Origin: Oxyruncus cristatus
Lineage: Eukaryota > Chordata > Aves > Passeriformes > Cotingidae
Direction of reading: 5' to 3'
DNA: 64,000 nucleotides
NCBI GenBank assembly: GCA_013399855.1
Contig: VXAY01005274.1
Span: forward strand, 2,064,641-2,128,640
Of the stretch, positions 40,080-52,865 are shown piece by piece (position 1 is the stretch's first letter; every line of letters starts with the position of its first letter). Below the pieces are notes generated by a model. It saw only the letters and a program-made list of their open reading frames with translations. It was not told the origin of the DNA and did not search any database. The position numbers were made by a program, and so were the translations under genes.

Positions 40080-43000
40080 CTGCAAAAGGAGAAACCAGTG
40101 GCTCTGTCAGAAGTGCTCGACCCGGGCCATGTGCTGGCTCAGCCCTGCCTTGCTGGGTGTGCCTTGCCCTCCTCGCTAGGACCCGCTATTTAATCTCACG
40201 GCGTTGTGCTTATCCACACAATCTGCTCTTTGTTGTCCCAGTCTGGCCCTCAGCTTTATGCAAATACCAGGCAAATGCAGCTCTCAGGGCAAAAGTTAGG
40301 CGGCTTCCCTTCTACGCCCTGCAAAGCTGGATGGAGAGGAACATCCTTTGTTCCCATCAGATGCATCCTATTGCACTCGGAAAGGCTTAACACCTGTGAC
40401 CGTGGCTCCGGGTTTCCTATTTGCAGTGCCTGTGCTGTTAACTCACATGGTGGCCAGAGACACGCCAGCTCTGAGAATGGTCACGTGTCAGAGATGCTCG
40501 ACACAAACACAGATGTAAGAGACTGATTTTTGTGGACATGAAAGCACTGGCTCCTCTGGGCCCTAATTTTGTAGCAAGGAACAGGCACTTTTGAACAACA
40601 CAAATAAACCAACACATTTGGCAGCTGAAGCACCACCTCTGCATCACTAGGCTGTTCTTCCACAACTTTCAACCCAGCCACTAGTTCAGATATCAGACGC
40701 AACTGGCACATTAAGGAGCGTTTCATCCTGCAAAGCCTTGACTTTACATAGAACCTTCCATTTGAGCTCAAAGCACTTTATAAACGATGATTGTTTTCAG
40801 CTTCACAGCGCTGCAGATGGCACAGAAATCCTGCCATCCTCATTTTACAGATGGGAGAAGGAGAATTTATGGGTGAGATCTTTCAGCATTTTAAGTCAAT
40901 AGCAATTTTGAGACCAATTTCAAGAAAAGTAGATTTGCGGCCTAAAATGAAGTTCACACAAGCATGAAGCAGAAATGAAGAAAGCTCAACTTTTAATCTT
41001 AAGCCTTAGCTATGAGCTCCCTGAGGTGGAGACAATCTCTTCTGCATATCCTTGAACACATGGGGTTTTGCTCCAGGACCTGGGATCCCATCACACCCCC
41101 ACCACCACCGTGGTGCTACAGGCAATTCGGTCTCCCCATTTCCCACCCACTCCACCTCTCCTCCTCTCTGCACCTGGCTGTGTAGATTTTTAAGGCAAAA
41201 GTGGAACGTATCCTGAGTGCTCAAAGTCATCCGGTTAAATATAAAACTGCATCACATGCTCACACTGATTTTGAACTATTTTGCCACGTTTGAAGCTTTA
41301 GAAGCCGCCTGCCAGCCCCTTCCTTCAAGCTGCTTCCTCCCTGTGCGTAACCCCAGGCTTTGCTCCATGACAAGGGATGGATTTTCTGACGCTTTCCTCT
41401 CTTGTTAAAAAACACCAGAAGATGCCGGGAGCACAGCTGGGAGAGCTGGCAGGAGGCTGCAGTTGTGACACCTTTTTCTGCAAGCAAAACCATAGCAGAC
41501 AGGGCAGCAAGAGGCTGGGACCTGCATTCGTGGCTGAACTAACAGAGGCACTAAGCAACCGCTGCCTTTGCAAATGAGAGCGAAGAGGGGGCCCAGACAA
41601 GATCTGAGCACAGGATTAGCCCTTGAAATCAGGCATCTGCCACAGGAGTCAAAGAGCTACACAGGCAAAAAGCTCCTGTTTGCAGCAAGACAAAAAGGGC
41701 AATCCTAAATTGTGACAGGCAAGTGCAGCAGCTGAACAAAAGGTGGGTTTATGTTTCTTCCTTCTGTACGTGATAGTCGCTGTGTAGCACCAGGTAATGG
41801 TTAATCCTGTCCTACACCAGTGTAAATAAATACATCCTTGCTCTTACAGCCGTGGGAGGGGGTTGCTGTTTCCATGGCAGGGCCATGAAGGCAGAATCCT
41901 GGGGAAGACAGGGAGAAGAGAAGCCCACCCCCCCCAGTGTTAAATCCCCTGGGGCACTGTCCCTGAGTGGCACAGCACCTCTGTTCCCAGCAGCACTGCA
42001 GGCCAGGTGCATCCTCCTGGACTATCCCAGCACACGACAGGATTCCTGGGGTATTTGGGGTCAGCCTTGGCCATGCTTGCAGGAGGTGGGGGCATTTCTT
42101 TTTGTATTCCCAGGAAAATCTCATTGCTTGCCTCCTGAAGAGCTAAAATGCAGAAGTGGCTGCTCTCATCAGAGACCCACCCAGCTCATGTGGGTGCTGC
42201 TCCATGTGTCTGCGTGTTCCCGGCAGATGATGTTGCTGCAAAGGAAGTGTGGTTTGGGGGCTCCTTAGCAGGGGAGAGGCAGCATGGCATGAACCCAGCC
42301 AGCACACAGTGCTGGGTGAATGACCCTGAGCAGAGAGGGGCGAACCCTCTCCTAGCCTTGCTTCCCCATGCTGGCTCCCCATTTTCTGAGTGGATTCACA
42401 GAGCCTTTGTGCTGGTCTGCTGGGATGTGGGTTCAGCAGAGCCAGGTGCTGCCGGGACAGACTCCAAGAGGTTCCTGCAGGATTGAGTGGGCTCAGTGCT
42501 GCCCTTTCACATCACACCCTGCCTGGCTGGGCAACAGCCTCCCTGGGCAGAGAATCTCTCATTTCATAACCCACTGAACTGCTTTCTTTCCCCAAATGGT
42601 TAAAAAACAACCCCCCTGCGAAAGCAAGTGCCCTGGCCTCAAATGTCCCTGTGTTGGCCAGGAGGCAGAAGGAGGGAAGAGAGCTTTTGTTCTCCTCTCC
42701 ACTATCCCAAGAATACCCTGCTTTCCACTCCCAGTGCAGCACCAGCCTTCTTCCCACATCGACCTGCTGGAGAAAAGACACGAGTAAAGACGGAGCACGG
42801 CAGGATGCAATTCCTCCAGCACCGCTCCCGGGCAGGTTCTTCTCACGCCACTTTTGGAAGGCACAGAGGACTGAGATGGCAGTGACAGTGCCAGCAGCAC
42901 AAGTGACAGAAGAGCCATGACACAGGCACCCACTTCAAATGCAGCTTTGGGTCCACCCTGCCAGAGAGGAACTTGGGGCCAGGGTCTGGCACTCTTTGTT

Positions 43001-44736
43001 TTGTTTTGTTTTTTTTTTTTTAAAAACAGGAAAGCATATTGTGACTAAACAATAGGAAAGTCCCCATAAGGAAATGAATGGATAATTTATTTATAACATA
43101 GTCCTCTCCTCGCATGAACACCTGCCGGTTGCCACCGGGAATAAAGCCTGACATAACCCGAGGCAGGGGAGGCAGAGCTTTCCCACTGAAACACGCCTGA
43201 AGCTGAGCTGGGGCATGTGCTTTACTCATTACCTACCGATGGGGACTAGGCAAGCTCAACAGGATGTTTGTGCCTTTGAATTGCCCTAATTTGCAGCTCA
43301 GCTTCCACAGTTTGGATCACATTTCAGTCCCTCTGCTATTTCTCCAAATCCTCTCCTCTCCTGCCTGTGCTTCCCTACCCAAAAGCCAGTCGGTGGGATA
43401 ATGATAGCCAAGCTCATGGCAGAAGTGCCACTCTACCCAAGGGTGCCTGACAGGCAGCAAAGAGCTATGCCAACTCTTTTTTTCAGCTGTGAGATTCCTA
43501 CAACGCTTTGAGCAAGTAATCTCTTCTCTTTCTGCCTCACTTCCCTGTCTGAAACAGAGTAACACTATTCCTCCACCCCACAGGAAAGCTAAATGGATTA
43601 AAAAATGTAAGGTTCTCAAACACTTCAATTCGTGAGCCCTGTAAGCATGTCGGCAGGCTGGCTACATCATCACATGGGATTGAGTCCCCTGAGGGATGCC
43701 TTGAGTTCTAGCCAACATTTTCCTTATTTTTATTCCAGAGTTTTCCATTTTTCACCCCTAGTCTCACTAACTGCAAACGTGATGCTCACAGCATGTCCCT
43801 TAAACACACAAGAGCGACTTCAGCACATATAAATTGAGGCAGGAAAATGGAAGAAAAAGCTGAAGTGAAGGATGAAGAATGGTCTAGGGTTTCTCACTGT
43901 AACATGCAAAAGAAACCCTTCTGGCAAGGCAGCATTTCCAGCTACATCCTTGCGGTGTCAGACAACACTGAAACAGATTTGGGTTACGGGGCCCCATGCT
44001 CGCAACTGCACATCTGAAGCTTTACCTGCTTTCCAAAAGGCCAGCACATGCATTTCGGAGGTTATGCTGACCTTTGGAGAGGTATTTTAACAGACATGCA
44101 CTTTGCATTTCAAAAAGGTACAGCAGGCAGACCCTGGACAAATTCCACATATTTATCATGGTTCCAGTTCTAAAAATAAACATTTTTTTCACCCATTTGT
44201 TCACAGCATCGAGTTTGCAGCAGCACTGCAATCCCACTGACAGCAGCAGGCAAAATTCAGCACAAGAGCCCTCTCCCAGACTGGTGCTCTCCAGGGTGTG
44301 GGATGGAGGAGGCTGCTCAGCTGAGGAGTGACCTTAAGCCAGATCGATCCCGTCTTAACTTGCCCGGACAAGCCAGGCAGGAATAATACCCCTAAATCAA
44401 GGGAGAAGGGAATAACGTTCAAGGAGACCAGAGCTACGGCAGTCACAGTGAGGGCAGCCTGACAGGAGGAGGAGGAGAGCACTGCCTCCCCAATATAGCC
44501 GTGGTCTGCATCCAAAGATATTCCATGTGCCCCACAGCCCTTTCCTGAGGACCCCCTCCAAGTAAATCCATGACAAGAGCTGCACAGGATCACAAGGGGC
44601 AGTTTGGTGCCAAACAGGGATGTGTCCTGGATACAGTGAGGAGGATGTCAAGGGCACAGAAATTACTGGGACCATTACCCAGCTTGCAGCAGATGCAGCC
44701 CATCGACGGGCTGAGGAAGCATCGTCTCCTTGTGCT

Positions 44737-44798
44737 GTTCAGAGAAAGGCTGAGATGTTCAGAGGAGAGGCTGAAAAGCTCAGAGGAGAGGCTGAGAG
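44737..44798 (+). repeat. 21-bp tandem repeat, three copies
   Basis: GTTCAGAG(A/G)(A/G)AGGCTGA-type units lie at 44737-44756, 44757-44777 and 44778-44798. The first unit is one base shorter and the others differ by a few bases. Confidence 0.8.
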
Positions 44799-45346
44799 GC
44801 AGCAGCGTGTGGCCCAAAATCTGTCTATCAAGCCTCGCTGCGCAGGGGAGAGGGAATCCACCGAACACACCCACATCTTATCTTTATGGCCACTGCTTTA
44901 TCTGTAACATGAGAACTTTTTCCTATTACAGTAGATAGTTGGGTCGGTGCTGCTGCAACACCCCTGCTGAACATTAAACAAGGTGTCTGGAGAGAGAGGG
45001 CAGGTGGCTTTTGCTTTGTGAGAGGAAAATCCCAACAGGTGGGGACAAGAAGGCCAAGTTCACTGCATGACTGAGAGCTTGTAGAAACAGCCCTCAGGGA
45101 CTGAAGTCAATCCCAGTGTGGTCCAGTCAAAGCATGGCCCTCACCACATGTGTCCCACAGCATCTCGACTGCCAGAGACGATGCAGCCGGATACTGGAAG
45201 GCTGGGAGAGGCAGACTGGGCTGTTACTGCAGATAACAAACATTAACAGTAACGCGAGACAAGATTCTGCTCCAACGAGATCTTATCTTCTGAGAACAGG
45301 AGATAAAAATCTGTTCACATAAAAATTTTGTGCACTGCCTAGACAC

Positions 45347-45364
45347 TTTTTTTTTTTTTTTTTT
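45347..45364. repeat. T18 homopolymer
   Basis: A run of 18 T in NEURL1B intron 1. No retroposon sequence is attached. Confidence 0.9.
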
Positions 45365-48300
45365 AATACAGAAAATGTGTCGGGGAGCTCCGTGGGAAGC
45401 ACTGGTGTCGCCTATTCCACAGTCACCACAGTGTGAATTTGTAAAGTCAGGCTACTAAATCCACTGTAAGGCTGCTACAAAAAAACCTGGCCTCATTCCT
45501 GAATGTCCTGCTGGCTCAAACACTGGAAAACTCAACAATTAATAAATATCCCCCATGTAAATTCCTGTGGTTTGCATGACTAGTCCAGGGCCCTGCTTTG
45601 ACGGAAGGTTGCCCTGCCTGGTCCTCTAACCTGAAACAAACCTCCAGGGAGTTAAAAAATAGTTCACTTGCAATAGAATGATATGGAAATTGAGGTGTTA
45701 AGGGACATTGAAGAGCCTGTTATGAATTACAAGAAAGGTGACATTTTTGAAGAAACATTTGTGAAGGAGGGGAGGAAAGGCAGAAGTTGTTTTTTCATTA
45801 GAAGAAGGTGTGTTGTGGGACTGTGGTGACTCTTGATGCAAATATCTAATGGATATACATAATTTTTCACTGCAGAACAGTTCAGAAAAACCCCTGGCAG
45901 AGAACAGGGATTGATTTTAGCTTGCAAAAATCAAGTTTTGCCTGTCTTCACATGAATATCCTCTTGCTCTGAGGCTAATGCTTGAGACCAAACATTTTAC
46001 AGGGAATTTAAAAGAGAATGTTAAAATCAATTTTTTTTTTCTGGGCAGAGGCTAATAACACATTTACTCTTGGCTTCTAGATGTTCCTCCATGAAAACAG
46101 AGAGGTATTTGCCCAACAGCATTTTGCCAAATCCTTTTGTTCTGATCCTTTTTCTCAAACCAGCAAACACAGGCAACTCCAGCAACTCCAGGCTGCTCCA
46201 TCTCCTTGCTCCCACAATGTCCTCAGGAAACGAGCTCTTGCATTTCTGGAGCTCCTTTCAACTTCAGCTCTTCCCTTGCAGTGGGGAGCTCATATCAAAG
46301 TTCAACCACATCCTGGAAAAGAACGTTTGCCTTGACAGGAAAGCCAATGCCAAGCCTTAGCTCTCCTGGTTATCTGAACATCTCCTCCTGACAACAGCAT
46401 CGGAGCCAAAAGATGGCAAGTGCAGCTGAAACACCGATGTCTCCCTCCCAGAAACCACCAGCTGGCTCCAAGCAGAAAATAAAACATGACAGAAGTTCTG
46501 CTCCGAGGATGGAAAGTGCTGATGGCAAATCCTCCACGACCTAGAAGGGGATCACAGAGCCCCAAAGACTGAGGAGAGCCAGCACTCTCCCAGATCAGGC
46601 AGGAATACTCTTCCAGCCCACTTCCAAACCTTCTGCTTGACTTCGTTTTTGGTGGTGAAGGAAAACAAATGTGACACAAAGAAAGCCAGTGCATGACTTC
46701 AACGGTGAGGCATTTTCAGAGCAAAGTGGGGAGCCCTGAGCTAAACCAATGTGGTCTGGTGGATCGGGCTGTAGAGCAGGGTCTGCTGTCAGAAAACCTA
46801 CTGCTGGCCCTGTAAGTAAAGGTACGACCACCCACACTTGCCTCCATCTCCCCGTTCCCCCGTCTCTCTCCTCTGTTGTGCCTCTCACTGTCAGCATGCA
46901 GGAATTTTGCTGCAAAGTTGGCCCCATCTTTATTACAGGCTTTTAGTTCTCCTGCATATAAATAGCACTAAGTATACACAGAAGCCAGCGATTAAGCACG
47001 GAAAAAAATCTCCTCTTCCCCGCATTATTAGAGAATCTGGGTCAATGAGTCTGCAACTCTAGTAACAAATTCTTAGAGCTGGTTAATGAGAGACAGAGCG
47101 AGAGTGAGCGGGATGGAGAAAAGGCAGGGTTCATGCCATAATCCCCGCTTAAGTCTTTCAGTGCAAGCAATGAAAGCAGCTGCATGACAGATGAGGAGCC
47201 TTGGAAATGGCACAGCTTACTGTAATCTGTTACACGGGCTCGACACCCAGGTCCACTGGCTCGTGTCAGTCCGAAGGCCACGCTCACGAGCCAAAGAGCT
47301 TTGAAAGATGCCATGGATTTGAAAGTCATCAGGTATGGGATGCAGAACTAGACGAAATTTTTGGCTACTGGCTAAAGATAAAAACATCTTGTCAAAAATA
47401 ATCAGTCGGCCACTCTCACTATAGCTCTTATTGGGAATTTCTGGACTATGTTCTCACTAATATGCTGCATGTGCGTAAGGGTTCATACACCGTGAGAGCA
47501 AACCCATGCCCCTGACTTGATGTATTACGGTTTTACAAAACTGTTACCTTCTTTAGAAAGTGAAGTTTAACTTGAGGAGAGCAGAGGGCTGCTCAGCTCT
47601 CTTTATCTTCTAGTCCGAAACTCAGAGTCTGTTGCACAGTTCTGGGAGGTGATCAAAAGTAATGAGAAGTGAGTAACTGATGTCTTTTAAAGCAACTCCA
47701 CAAATGGTTTCTGAGGACTGCTAGGCTGGAAGACTAAATATTTTCCAAATCTAAATGCTCAGCTTGTCAGTCAGGGATTAGAATATTTATTTTTGTGATT
47801 TATTATTGTTTTCTAGAAACAGACAATGAGCACCATAACACAGAGAGCATCAAAAGATGCAACACTTCAGGCTGGAAAGACTGGTCTGGAGGAATGAACA
47901 CAGCTGGAGACCCAAAGATGGGAGAAGAGGAGCAGAGATGTGGACAAAACTCCTCACGTTCTCTGGGGTGACTGCGTTCTGCTCAGGTTTACTGAATCCA
48001 TACAGAAATGGGGTCCAAGTTCCATAAATTAACAATGCTAAACTATTTTTTCTCAATGGCTGTTACTCTGGGGAGGCCTGAAGCCCAATACCAACTTCTG
48101 ATGCATAAATTTGGTTAAATCAAGTGTGCTGTGCTCACTGCAAGTTAAGCCCAGCTTAGGAAGCCAAGGACCTCAACAGTGGCTTTGCTGTTCTGTCACA
48201 CACCACTTTCTTTTTGCATTCCCTTTTTCCACAGCCCCATAGCATGTGTGTCAGGACACCTTTTTATCTGATGACAGCACCTACAGCCATTAGAGGACAA

Positions 48301-48410
48301 GGACTCTGTCTTTGATAGTTTCAGTGATGTACAGAATGGCTCGAATATGGATTTTCACAGCAACAAGACAGACACAGATATATTTTAGTTTTATAGGATA
48401 TTGGGCCAGT

Positions 48411-48470
48411 GGGATCTCTCTTGGAGATCTCCAAGAGAGGGATCTCCAAGGGATCTCCAAGAGAGATCCC
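48411..48470. repeat. Perfect 19-bp inverted repeat, 22-bp loop
   Basis: The arms 48411-48429 and 48452-48470 are exact reverse complements. The loop itself repeats the GATCTCCAAG motif of the arms. It is in NEURL1B intron 1 and does not match any mobile-element end that I know. Confidence 0.85.
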
Positions 48471-49689
48471 TTTCCCTTCCTCCCTGCTCCAGGCATTCAC
48501 TGCTGCAGCCACCACGTGGCTCTTGCTTTGAGGTGAAGACAGGCCCTGTCATTGGGTCTGCAGGAGACCCCTCACATATTCCTCATTAATCCCTCTGCAC
48601 AGCAAAGATCTTTGAGTATTTTTCACAGTTTAAAAAAAGGGGAAAAAAAGGGGTTGGTCTCCTTGCCCCCAATTCCTCTTCATTCATTCTTCACTTCCAA
48701 GACAACTTTGCCCCTACGGACAGTATAAACAGCTCAGGACTGGTTTTCAGAGCAACACGTTATGTTTCAAAAGCATTGCTCTGAACCAGTGTTTTCATTT
48801 TCCAATCACGACTGGGATTTGTTGAAGAGTTACAAGAACTTGTGCGTGGCACAATCACTGACATTGAAATGGTCCATGCCCTCACCCTCTCCTCCTGCTG
48901 CCAGGGCAGCACGTAACAACCATTAATGCAAATAGACTCCCTGTTTCCATTGAGCCTTTTCTTCAGACCAGCTGTACCAAGTCATCTGCACCGGGGATTT
49001 ATAAATAGTGACCATGTCATTCCAATGTTAATGGCTTTTAATGAAATTGAAGAATGACATGCATTCCCTTTTAATATTCCCGGAGCTGCAATTTTATTCC
49101 ACCCCATGGTTTCAATACAGCGCTCATGGAAAGAGTGCTGGAGCTTGGCACATCCTTCCCACAGCCATCAATGTGTTGCTTCCAGCACAGACAGGAAGAA
49201 AAAAAGAGGGAAATAATTCTGTTGTCTCTCTGATGCAGGAAACCCACCCATCCCCTACAGACAGGCAGCGTCATGGCACTGCAGCACGAGGGCAGCTCGT
49301 GACACAGGGAGATAAAAAGATTTGAAGAGTAATAGTGGTAATGTAGCTTCACTTTCGATGCACTGTTCTCTGAAACCCCCCGAAATCCCAGTGTTTACGT
49401 TATCTACATCCCTCGGGATTCAGGCTGTAAACAATTTACACTTACGCCTTTCCCACCTCCAAAAAGCACTTTTGGAGAAAGGCCAGTACATCAGATGTGC
49501 TGTCAGAGCCCTCCCCGGTCTGTGCACGTACTGTGGGTGACTCAGGTGGGGTGTGTGATGCTCGAGCCGAGGGCGTTACGAGCAGAGTGTGATTTCCACA
49601 CTCCCTAAAAACACGTGAGAACTTTCCCCTAAGCACACGAATTGTCCAGCTCCAGGACTACAGAGCAAGAAAAGCCGCAGATGATGGAG

Positions 49690-49800
49690 CTCTGAGCAGT
49701 CTGGTCTAGTGGAAGGTGTCCTTGTGCATGGCAGGGGGGTGGAACAAGATGAGCTTTCTTTAAGGTCCCTTCCAACCCAGCACAGTCTGTGATTCTATGA
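49690..49800 (+). mobile_element. CR1 LINE 3' fragment
   Basis: The last 110 bp of a CR1 element are present, with CTTTAAGGTCCCTTCCAACC and a TGTGATTCTATGA end. It lies in NEURL1B intron 1, antisense to the gene. Confidence 0.9.
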
Positions 49801-52024
49801 AGGGCAAGATCAGCACTCAGAGCGATGCTGCAAGTGTAGAAAGTTAGAGCCTGGCCATTCATTCCTGCCTTCAACTTTTTCTAAGAAAACCTTATGATAA
49901 AAGGAACAAACCTGCTATTTTTCTTTGCTTCATAATTTTTACAGAAGCCTCTTTTGTCTGTATCTCCTTCCTTCACAGTGGTTCTAAGGGTCTCTTTTTT
50001 TCCCCTCCTAATTACAACTTCTCTATTCTCTAAGGACAGGAAAGAATTCAGCTTAAAAGAAAAAATCAGTAGAGCTATTTCAGTCCAAACAGGGACAGAT
50101 AACCAGACAGCCATTAGACTTAACCGTGGCACCCACACAGGGCTTTTGATCTGTTCTAAGGCAGCCACAAAACCACGGGAAAAGGGGGGAAAAAGGCCTC
50201 TAGGAAGGTCTTCTTCCCAGTAAGCCCTGCTTCCAACATGGTGCAGCATTTTTAAACTGTGTCCACAGTTCCTTTTATATTTACACACAGTTTAAACAGT
50301 GATCTGGCAGCAAGCAGGGAAAATGCTTTGGGAGGAACGCATGGCTGAGGAAGCTAAATAAAGAAGTGGCCAGGTCTTCAATCATCGTATATTTTATATA
50401 TACAAAGGCTGCGATTCCACTAAGCTTTTCCAAAACAACATGTAAAGAATCCAAAACAGGGCAAATGGACGGTAATAACTGCTTATAATTAAATCAGGGG
50501 GAAAGTACAGCTCTTCCAGTGTGCCAGGCTTGTTTCCCTGGCACAAGCATGGCCAAGCACGAAGGGACTGGTGGTGGAAACCACTGGGACTGGTGGGACT
50601 GGGAGCTCTAATGGGTTACCTGTAACTGCAAAGGGCTGAGCCCAACCTGCTCTGGTGGCCTGGTGCCTCAGGCCAACACTGTCCCAGCAGGGTGATTTCA
50701 AAAAAATTTAACACTGACCAAACTCCCTTTCCAAGTCATCTGAAGAGCTGATGATTTCACCCAACTCATGTACATTCCTTTACGACAGTATCCCATTTTT
50801 TTGTTGGCTGTTTTAGTTACTGTTCAGACAAACAAGCTATAGTTTTTTTTTTCCTAAACACAGGACATCTTCAGAAACAAATCCAAAAATCTTTAATAGA
50901 AAAAAAAAAATGTACAGTTCTGGTCCAGAAACATAGGAAAACATTCAACTAAAAAAGATGCATCCTTTTTTCCTTAGTTGAAATTATTTAAAATGCATAG
51001 TTTTCTGCTAAGCTGTGAAGCCAATCTGAGAGGCAGGTGGTTGTGCAACACTTGGCTGCTGCATGGCTGAGCTATGAGATCCTTTTCCATGATATTTGCA
51101 GGACTTAATAAGAGGAAACAAGACCCACTTCAGGACATTAAACTGTCCCAACTAGAGAAAATACAGTCATACCATTACTGGACACACCATGACCTCAGCC
51201 CCTTCCTTCATCTGAGGCTGTCTTCAATTATTTCAACACAAAAAGAATTTGAGCAAGACAGGTTTACTTTTAAGCCTTCATGTCAATCTTAATTCCAGTG
51301 GGATTTGATCCCAGCACACCTAAGTCAGTATCGACATTTTTCTCCCTTTACTCTCCCTTTGTGGTACCACAGCCAAGAGATGATAGAGGCAGGTGAAACA
51401 AAGAAATCTGGAGATAAGAGACAATTCCATGCCTTGTTGAAGATAAATGCCTACTTTTTTTGGCCAGAAAATGTCCAAAGCCCTTTTATGCTCTCTCCTC
51501 CAGAGGAAAGAATCACTCCCAAAAGATGGGGTAAAGGTATGAATTATAGAGCAAACAGCACTGCAGTTGTCCAGGTATCAAGTAGTAGTTTACACCCTGT
51601 TTTCTCACCTTTTTAAGGTGGAGCTCGGACTGTTGTTCAGCAGAGCACACTCAGTCAATACCTTCTCAACAGTTCACTGCAGAGCTGTATGTTGTTGTTA
51701 TTATTATAGCTGTATTTTTGGGGGGGTTGTATTCTTTACAGATCTTTTACACCTATAAACCCCCACTGTACTGTCAAACGACACACTCCTTAGTAACTAT
51801 GGAATTGGAAATTTTAGAAATCCCACACAAAGCAATATAAACAGCTGCCTAAACCCTCCCATTTCCACCCAGATGGCTCTTGTTTCAATTAACGGAATCC
51901 AACTAATTCAGAGTCACCCGCTGGCCTTGTTTGGATTTACTTGGAAAAACACACCTATAAATCACATCTGAAAAAACTGTGGGGAGAAAGAATTTGTTTC
52001 TCCTTGGGTGGTTCTTTGGGTGCC

Positions 52025-52045
52025 TTTTTTTTTTTTTTTTTTTTT
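52025..52045. repeat. T21 homopolymer
   Basis: A run of 21 T in NEURL1B intron 1. No flanking retroposon is recognised. Confidence 0.9.
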
Positions 52046-52549
52046 GGTAGAACAAAATTTTACTACTGAACAAAAAAAATACACAATTACGTGTTGACAG
52101 CTTAGAGCTTCTGTGGCTTTGGCCACAATGAAACACTGGCAGCAGCACAACTACATGTTGTCCCTCCGCTTCTCCGAAATAGATGGCACCAAGTGTCTCC
52201 CACTTACATCATCTCCCTGGGACTTCTGAGCTGGAAACATGCTGAAATAAGGGATGCCAGAGCCTGAAGTCATCAAAATGGATCCACACAGGGGCTTTCC
52301 CTCGTCCCAAATCCATCAGACATTGGGCGCTATGGGTGTCACCCGGCCCCTTGTCTGCCAGCACATTGAGGAACTGGCCTCGGCTGAAGGGAACTGAGTT
52401 CAGGATGTCTAAAAATAAAGCTGAAAATCATCTGAATGGCAGTGGCCAATGTCCATCCTGGCACAGCTCCGTCCATCGGCTCGAATCCATGGAGGACGTG
52501 CTGTGTGTGCCACAGCAAGGTGTGCCAGCCCTCTGGTACATGTCTGACC

Positions 52550-52865
52550 ACAGAATCACAGAATCATTTAGGTTGAAAAAGCCCTCCAAGATCAGCAAGT
52601 CCAACCTGTGACCGATCACCACCTTGTCACCCAGACCGGAGCACTGAGTGCCACATCCAGTCATTCCTTGAAGACCTCCAGGGATGGGGACTCCACCACC
52701 TCCCTGGGCAGCCCCTTCCAATGCCTGACAGCCCTTTCCATGAAGAAATTCTTGAACTTCCCTGGTACAGCTTGAGGCCATTTCCTCTCGTCCTGTCACT
52801 GGTTACCTGGGAGAAGGAGTTGACCCCAACCCCTCCGTCACCAACCAAGCTCCACCCGAACAACT
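52550..52865 (-). mobile_element. CR1 LINE 3' fragment
   Basis: An inverted CR1 starts at its 3' tail (CACAGAATCACAGAATCATT), then GGAGACTC-type and CACCTCCCTGGGCAGCC phrases follow. It is 5'-truncated and lies in NEURL1B intron 1, in the sense direction. Confidence 0.93.

Noticed and set aside
45347..45364. Poly-T run as the tail of a processed pseudogene
   Set aside because: No gene-like or SINE-like sequence is attached on either side, and no target-site duplication is visible.
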